Source: Solirubrobacter taibaiensis (GTDB taxonomy: Bacteria; Actinomycetota; Thermoleophilia; Solirubrobacterales; Solirubrobacteraceae). From it: a stretch of 54,766 bases of DNA. Made by a program: the position numbers and the translations under genes. The notes beneath the pieces were generated by a model that saw only the letters and a list, made by a program, of their open reading frames with translations, did no database searches and was not told where the DNA came from. This document shows, in pieces, positions 48,474 through 54,766 of the stretch. Positions within the stretch are counted from its first letter, which is position 1. Each line of letters begins with the position of its first letter. The stretch is from contig JAPDDQ010000050.1 of the NCBI GenBank assembly GCA_027587225.1, positions 1 to 54,766 on the forward strand. The letters are read 5' to 3'.

Positions 48474-48634
48474 ACGCGCTCGAGATCCTGCTCGTCATCG
48501 CCGGCTTCTCCATCACGGCGCTGGTCATCGCCGGCATGGTGCTGCTCACGCCCTCAGGAACCAAAGACGTGCACGCCGAAAAGACGGACCCGGTGGCCGA
48601 CAACCTGAGCCAGGCGCAGCCTGCGGTGCCTTGA
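48470..48634 (+). CDS. Small single-helix membrane protein (54 residues)
   Basis: ATG 48470 starts MNALEILLVIAGFSITALVI, one helix followed by a charged soluble tail (GTKDVHAEKTDPVADNLSQA). The 4-base overlap with the preceding 59-aa gene points to translational coupling. A terminator follows after 10 bases. Together the two could form a small membrane complex; the function is unknown. Confidence 0.6.
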   Translation: MNALEILLVIAGFSITALVIAGMVLLTPSGTKDVHAEKTDPVADNLSQAQPAVP

Positions 48635-48644
48635 CGGTCGTGGA

Positions 48645-48667
48645 GCGGGCGCCGCTTCGGCGCCCGC
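48645..48667. terminator. Bidirectional terminator between the SRPBCC operon and pilC
   Basis: A perfect 9-bp stem, GCGGGCGCC/GGCGCCCGC with loop GCTTC, lies between convergent gene ends at 48634 and 48677. It can serve both. Confidence 0.75.
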
Positions 48668-48676
48668 GCGATCGCC

Positions 48677-49891
48677 CTACTTGATGGCGTCGTAGACCTT
48701 GAACATCGGCATGTACATCGCGACCACGATGAAGCCGACGATGCCGCCCACGAGGATGATCATCACGGGCTCGAGGATCGAGGTGAGCGCCTTGACGGCG
48801 GCCGAGACCTCGGCCTCGTAGAAGTCGGCGACCTTCGAGAGCATCGAGTCCAGGTTGCCGGTCTCTTCGCCCACGGCGATCATCTGCGCGACCATGCCCG
48901 GGAAGATCGGGGCGGCCTTGAGCGGGTCCGCGATCGAGCCGCCGGACTTGACGGACTCGATGACGTCGGCCATGGCCTTCTCGATGACCGAGTTGCCCGC
49001 GGTCTGGCCGGTGATCTCGATCGCCTGCATGATCGGCACGCCGGCGGAGTACAGCGCGGCGAAGGTGCGCGACCAGCGGGCAAGCGCGATCTTCTGGACG
49101 GTGACGCCGATCTTGAACGGGAACTTGAGGCGGATGCGGTCCCATTGCGGGCGCCCCATCTTGCTCGTGCGCCACTTCTTGAAGGCGATCGGACCGCCGA
49201 TGGCGGCGATGACCAGCAGATACCACTGACCCGTGACGACGTTGGACAACTCCACGGTGAACTTGGTGATGAGCGGCAGGTCGCCGCCGAAGTCCGCGAA
49301 GACCTTCACGAAGACCGGGACGATGAACGCGATCAGGCCGATCAGCACGCAGAGCGCGAAGGTGAGGACCACGAGCGGGTAGGCCATGGCGCCCTTGACC
49401 TGGCGCCGCAGCTCGTCGTCCTTCTCGAGCTGGTCGGCGATCCGGTCAAGTGAGGACTCGAGCACGCCGCCCGTCTCGCCGGCGCGCACCATGGCGACGT
49501 ACAGCGGCGAGAAGATCTTGGGGTGCTTGGCGAGCGCGTCGGAGAAGGCGAGACCGGACTCGATGTCCTCGCGCACCGCGCTGATGCAGTCCTTGAGCTT
49601 CTTGTTTTCGAGCTGGTCCTCGAGCACGTAGAACGCGCGCAGGAGGGTCATGCCCGAGGTGATCATGGTCGCCAGCTGGCGCGTCATGACCGTCAGGTCC
49701 GTCGCCTTGACGCGCTGGAAGAGCGTGATGTCGCCGCTCAGCGCCGACTTCTTCTCGGAGACCTCCATCGGCTTGAGGCCGAGGGCGGAGAGCTGCTGCT
49801 TCGCGTCGTCGCTCGAGGACGCCTTCAGCTCGCCCTTGGACGGGACACCGGCGCCGTCGAGCGCCTTGTAGGTGAAGACCGCGGCGCCCAT
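48677..49891 (-). CDS. pilC: Type IV pilus inner-membrane platform protein PilC
   Basis: This 404-aa GspF-type protein has two repeated cytoplasmic domains (about residues 65-190 and 270-395) joined by three membrane helices. Signatures include VMTRQLATMITSGMTLLRAF, YVAMVRAGETGGVLESSLDR, ALARWSRTFAALYSAGVPIMQA and MIAVGEETGNLDSMLSKVADFYE. It couples the PilB/PilT motors to pilus growth. ATG 49891 overlaps the pilT stop by one base. Confidence 0.97.
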   Translation of the reverse strand: MGAAVFTYKALDGAGVPSKGELKASSSDDAKQQLSALGLKPMEVSEKKSALSGDITLFQRVKATDLTVMTRQLATMITSGMTLLRAFYVLEDQLENKKLKDCISAVREDIESGLAFSDALAKHPKIFSPLYVAMVRAGETGGVLESSLDRIADQLEKDDELRRQVKGAMAYPLVVLTFALCVLIGLIAFIVPVFVKVFADFGGDLPLITKFTVELSNVVTGQWYLLVIAAIGGPIAFKKWRTSKMGRPQWDRIRLKFPFKIGVTVQKIALARWSRTFAALYSAGVPIMQAIEITGQTAGNSVIEKAMADVIESVKSGGSIADPLKAAPIFPGMVAQMIAVGEETGNLDSMLSKVADFYEAEVSAAVKALTSILEPVMIILVGGIVGFIVVAMYMPMFKVYDAIK

Positions 49892-50985
49892 CAGACGGCC
49901 ACCGGGGGAGCCATCGTGCCGACGCCCTGCACCAGGCGGCGCATCTCGGCCGGTTGGGAGGAGCGGCTCTCGGCCGTCGCCATCGTGATCTTGCCCTCGC
50001 GGACGAGGCCGGCGAGCGAGGAGTCCATGGTCTGCATGCCTTCGGCGCCGCCAGTCTGGATGAGCGAGTAGATCTGGTGCGTCTTGCCTTCGCGGATCAG
50101 GTTGCGCACGCCCGGCGTGGGGATGAGCACCTCGGCCGCGACGCAGCGGCCCTGACCGTCGGCGGTCGGCAGCAGCGTCTGGGTGACGATGCCCTGGAGG
50201 CCGATCGCGAGCTGCGCGCGGATCTGGCCCTGCTGCGAGGGCGGGAAGACGTCGATGATGCGGTCCACGGTCTGCGGCGCATCCTGCGTGTGGAGCGTGG
50301 CGAACACGAGGTGGCCGGTCTCGGCGGCGGTCAGCGCGGTGCCGATCGTCTCCATGTCGCGCATCTCGCCGACGAGGATCACGTCGGGGTCCTGGCGCAG
50401 CGCGGCCTTCAGGCCCATGGCGAAGCTCGGGGCGTCCTGGCCGATCTCGCGCTGGTTGACGATGCAGCGCTTGTGGCGGTGCAGGAACTCGATCGGGTCC
50501 TCGATGGTGAGGATGTGCTCGTCGCGCGTCTCGTTGATCTCGTTGATCAGCGACGCCAGCGACGTCGACTTGCCGGAGCCGGTCGGGCCGGTCACGAGCA
50601 CGATGCCACGCGGCTTCCTGGCGAACTCGCGCACCACCGACGGCAGGCCGAGGCGCTCGATCGGCACCGTCTCGGACGGGATCAGGCGGAACGCGGCGCC
50701 GAGCGTGCCGCGCTGGAAGAAGGTGTTGACGCGGAAGCGCCCGACGCCCGGGACGGAGTACGCGAAGTCCAGCTGCCAGTCGGTCTCCAGCATCTGGCGC
50801 TGGGAGCTCGACAGGATCGCGTAGACGATCTCGCGCGTGTCGGTCGGCGTCAGGTTCGGCATGCCCTCGAGAGGAACCAGCGAACCGCGGACGCGGATGG
50901 TGGGCGGTGCGCCCGAGGTGATGTGGAGGTCGGAAGCCTTGTGCTCGACGACCTTGAGCAAAATGTCCGCGAAGTCGAAGTTCAT
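49891..50985 (-). CDS. pilT: Type IV pilus retraction ATPase PilT
   Basis: This 364-aa hexameric ATPase powers pilus retraction and twitching. It shows Walker A TGPTGSGKSTS, the Asp box LTIEDPIEFLH, Walker B LRQDPDVILVGEMRD, the His box TGHLVFATLHT and the PilT-specific VRNLIREGKTHQI near the end. The N-terminal PAS-like part starts MNFDFADILLKVVEHKASDLHIT. It has its own sigma-28-like promoter 10 bases before the ATG, separate from pilB, allowing independent tuning of retraction. Confidence 0.97.
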   Translation of the reverse strand: MNFDFADILLKVVEHKASDLHITSGAPPTIRVRGSLVPLEGMPNLTPTDTREIVYAILSSSQRQMLETDWQLDFAYSVPGVGRFRVNTFFQRGTLGAAFRLIPSETVPIERLGLPSVVREFARKPRGIVLVTGPTGSGKSTSLASLINEINETRDEHILTIEDPIEFLHRHKRCIVNQREIGQDAPSFAMGLKAALRQDPDVILVGEMRDMETIGTALTAAETGHLVFATLHTQDAPQTVDRIIDVFPPSQQGQIRAQLAIGLQGIVTQTLLPTADGQGRCVAAEVLIPTPGVRNLIREGKTHQIYSLIQTGGAEGMQTMDSSLAGLVREGKITMATAESRSSQPAEMRRLVQGVGTMAPPVAV

Positions 50986-50995
50986 GCCATCCCTG

Positions 50996-51023
50996 GTATC
51001 GGCAGGGACGGCGCGCGCCTGAA
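50996..51023 (-). promoter_or_regulatory. Sigma-28/WhiG-type promoter of pilT-pilC
   Basis: TTCAGG (near 51018-51023) is followed 14-15 bases later by GCCGATAC (50996-51003). The -35 differs from TCAAG by one base. The pilT ATG begins 10 bases after the -10. The promoter lies in the 52-base gap after pilB. Confidence 0.68.
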
Positions 51024-51037
51024 GTGGGGCTTAGGCC

Positions 51038-52833
<1,796 letters not shown>

Positions 52834-52837
<4 letters not shown>

Positions 52838-53622
52838 CTGGCGATGTCCGCGACAGCCTCCCGCATCGCCTGATCGGGAGCCGTCCGGCCGGTCCAGCGC
52901 TCGAGTGAGGCTGCGCCCTGGGCGACCAGGATCTCCAGACCGTCGACCACCTCTGCCCCGTTCGCCTTCGCGACGTTCAGAAGAAGTGTGCCGCCGTTCC
53001 GGTAGACCATGTCCACCACCGTGCATCCGGCACCCAGGTCATCGGCCTCGATGGGCAGTTCCTTGAAGGTGGCGGACGGGTCGTGGAGGCCGACGCTCGT
53101 GCAGTTGACCACGATGTCGGCCGGCTGCGCACTGACGACGGCGCCGAACTCGTCCGCGAGCGCTTGGGCTTTCTCCTCGGTGCGGTTCCACACGCGCAGT
53201 TCGCTGACTCCCGCCTGCTGGAGCGCGTACAGGATCGCGCGGGCCGAGCCTCCCGCGCCGAGGACGAGCGCGGTCTTTTCGTAGGCGGAGGTGTGGAGCG
53301 AGGTCAGGAAGCCGGTCGCGTCCGTGTTGTCGGCGTGAATCCGGCCGTGCTCGAACGTGAGCGTGTTGGCGGCGCCGATGGCCTTGGCCGTCTCGGTGGC
53401 GTCATCCGCGAGCGCGAGCGCCGCTTCCTTGTGCGGGATCGTCACGTTCACGCCGCGGAAGCCGGCGGCTGGCAGCGCTCGGACGGTCTCCGCGAACAGG
53501 TGCGGCGGAAGCGGGAGCTTCTGGTACCGCCAGGTTGACAAGCCCAGGTGGGCGAGCGCGGCGTTGTGCATCTGCGGCGACCGTGAGTGGGCGACGGGCC
53601 AGCCGCACACACCCAGGCGCAT
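52834..53622 (-). CDS. aroE: Shikimate dehydrogenase
   Basis: This 262-aa NADP enzyme reduces 3-dehydroshikimate to shikimate. It begins MRLGVCGWPVAHSRSPQMHN and shows VNVTIPHKEAAL (catalytic Lys), NTLTFEHGRIHADNTDATGF (catalytic Asp), LVLGAGGSARAILYAL (cofactor loop), VWNRTEEKA, VVNCTSVGL and the end DGLEILVAQGAASLERWTG. ATG 53622 overlaps the mltG stop by one base. It sits among pilus genes, away from the other aro genes, which lie 38 kb to the left. Confidence 0.97.
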
Positions 53623-54766
53623 CAGCCGTCGCCGCGGGACGCGTTGTAGCGCGCGAGGTCCTTCTCGAACTCCGAGTACGTCGTGGAGAACGCGTGCTCG
53701 CCGGAGTCGTCGTTCGCCTTGCGCACGTAGTACAGGTACTTCTTCGAGGAGGGCTTGGCAGCAGCCTTGAGCGACGCCAGGCCGGGATTGCCGATCGGTG
53801 TCGGGGGCAGCCCTCGATTGACCCGTGTGTTGAACGGCTCGTCCTTCTCGATCTCGGACTGCTTGATCGGCTTGGTCCAATTGTTCGTCGAGTAGCGCGT
53901 GGTTGCGTCGATCCCCAGAGGCATACCCTCTGCGAGCCGGTTGTAGATGACCGCCGAGACAAGTCGGCGCTCCCTCGCCAGCTGCGCCTCACGTTCGATG
54001 AGGCTCGCGATGATCAGCACGTCGTAGCGGCTGAGGTTCTTGCGCTTCGCGTAGGTCATGTCGACCTCTTTGAAGTTCTGCTCGAACGCATCGAGCTGCT
54101 GTTTGACCAGATCGTTGGCGGACGAGCCCTCCGGCAGCTCGTACGTGGCCGGGAACAGGAACCCCTCGGCCGTCTTCGTGCCCTTGGGGGCGCCGAGCTC
54201 GCGGATCCGCTCCAGCGTGGCCTTGGAGCCGCTCGCCTTCGCGTACTCGCCCTCGACCTTCTCGGACTTGTCGACGACGGGCGCGTTCTCGCGGCGCGAC
54301 GGGCCCTCGACGAGCGTGAGCGACACGGTCGGGACCGGTGTCTTCGCCGCCGGAGCGGCGGTGAGCTTGGCGATCGCGTCGCCGTTGCTCATGCCCTTCT
54401 GCAGCGTGTACTTGCCGGGGCGCAGGCTGCCGCGGCTGCCGTCCACCGTGGCGCTGAGCTCGAAGAACCGGGCCGAGTTCACGACGCCCGCCTCGGCGAG
54501 GATGGTTCCGATCTCGCCGGCGTCCGAGTTCTCGGGGATCGTGACGGCGACGTTGCCCTCGGCGTCGCCGTGGAACGGCTGGAAGGTCGCGTTGGCGACG
54601 TACAGCAGGCCGAGGAGGATCGCGAGGGCGATGACGGCGAAGATCCGGCGGCCCCAGTGCCCGTTGCCCGTGCCGCGACCGACGTTCGCGGGCGGCGGCG
54701 TCTTGCGGGCGCGGCGCGGCGCGTTGGGCGCGGGGCGCTTGCGCGGGGTCGCGGCGGCGGCACCAC
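53622..54766 (-). CDS. mltG: Endolytic transglycosylase MltG (5' end beyond the window)
   Basis: MltG cuts nascent glycan strands in the membrane and sets peptidoglycan chain length. Reading continuously from the window edge gives an Arg/Pro-rich cytoplasmic tail, a membrane helix RRIFAVIALAILLGLLYVAN, a LysM-like part (GNVAVTIPENSDAGEIGTIL) and the YceG domain. That domain has LIIASLIEREAQLARERRLV (catalytic Glu) and YNRLAEGMPLGIDATTRYS. The true start is not inside the window; the GTG at 54482 is internal. At least 381 residues are present. Confidence 0.95.
   Translation of the reverse strand, partial: GAAAATPRKRPAPNAPRRARKTPPPANVGRGTGNGHWGRRIFAVIALAILLGLLYVANATFQPFHGDAEGNVAVTIPENSDAGEIGTILAEAGVVNSARFFELSATVDGSRGSLRPGKYTLQKGMSNGDAIAKLTAAPAAKTPVPTVSLTLVEGPSRRENAPVVDKSEKVEGEYAKASGSKATLERIRELGAPKGTKTAEGFLFPATYELPEGSSANDLVKQQLDAFEQNFKEVDMTYAKRKNLSRYDVLIIASLIEREAQLARERRLVSAVIYNRLAEGMPLGIDATTRYSTNNWTKPIKQSEIEKDEPFNTRVNRGLPPTPIGNPGLASLKAAAKPSSKKYLYYVRKANDDSGEHAFSTTYSEFEKDLARYNASRGDG

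Noticed and set aside
53622..54482. Short mltG starting at GTG 54482
   Set aside because: The frame continues upstream to the window edge and encodes the expected membrane helix and LysM-like segment, so that GTG is internal.

Overview
The window is GC-rich (around 70% by eye), with dense, mostly minus-strand genes, many ATGA/GTGA start-stop overlaps and frequent GTG starts. A type IV pilus (T4P) locus interleaved with shikimate-pathway genes, a fused shikimate kinase/dehydroquinate synthase, RecBCD, an AbiEi/DUF559 protein and thrombospondin type 3 and MopE-type secreted proteins suggest a deep-branching actinobacterium of the Thermoleophilia/Solirubrobacterales type. That placement is inference from gene content. 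No tRNA, rRNA, CRISPR array, transposase or prophage gene was seen.

Layout. 0.3-4.3 kb: minus-strand housekeeping operon efp-nusB-xseB-ispA-dxs; efp appears to start at an ATT codon. 4.3-11 kb: accessory block (secreted protein, AbiEi/DUF559, M28 peptidase, DUF2231 protein, MarR-GNAT fusion with its operator pair, OsmC, a calcium-repeat secreted protein). 11-15.2 kb: aroC-aroKB-aroQ-Xaa-Pro peptidase. 15.2-25.2 kb: T4P genes pilP-like/O/N, pilD, pilM, pilA and a second cluster of pilin plus three minor-pilin-like proteins. 25.2-48.6 kb: accessory and repair genes, including a 59-aa zinc-knuckle protein, a HARE-like DNA-binding protein, recCBD, ynfA, NlpC/P60, DJ-1/MarR, rhodanese, a nitronate monooxygenase/HxlR pair, two proteins with marks of contractile-injection cargo, and SRPBCC with two tiny membrane proteins. 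48.7-54.8 kb: pilC-pilT-pilB-aroE-mltG.

Main result. The pilus genes appear to form a regulon. Six sites upstream of pilT, pilA, pilM, pilN, the second pilin cluster and the calcium-repeat protein fit a sigma-28/FliA/WhiG promoter: TAAA or TCAAG, about 15 bases, then GCCGATAA or a close variant. At three of them the start codon lies only 7-8 bases past the -10 element, so the mRNAs should be leaderless. The pilA promoter instead makes a leader of about 175 bases, which contains a convincing c-di-GMP-I (GEMM-I) riboswitch: GGGCAAA, a hairpin with a GNRA loop, GCGCAAAGCC, a second 8-bp hairpin and a closing GCCGGGCTGCC-like segment. It is followed by a hairpin that can hide the pilA Shine-Dalgarno sequence. 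In Rubrobacter, c-di-GMP is known to control T4P through the anti-sigma factor RsiG acting on WhiG. Here a second c-di-GMP checkpoint seems to sit on the major pilin mRNA, and the PilB N-terminal domain may add a third.

Other notable items are a pair of tandem hairpins with covarying stems beside dxs, three local repressor operators (MarR, MarR, HxlR), and a possible M91 metalloprotease effector with an abutting partner gene. The order of the pilus and aro genes suggests one ancestral mltG-aroE-pil-aro-pepP-efp-nusB block split by two insertions.
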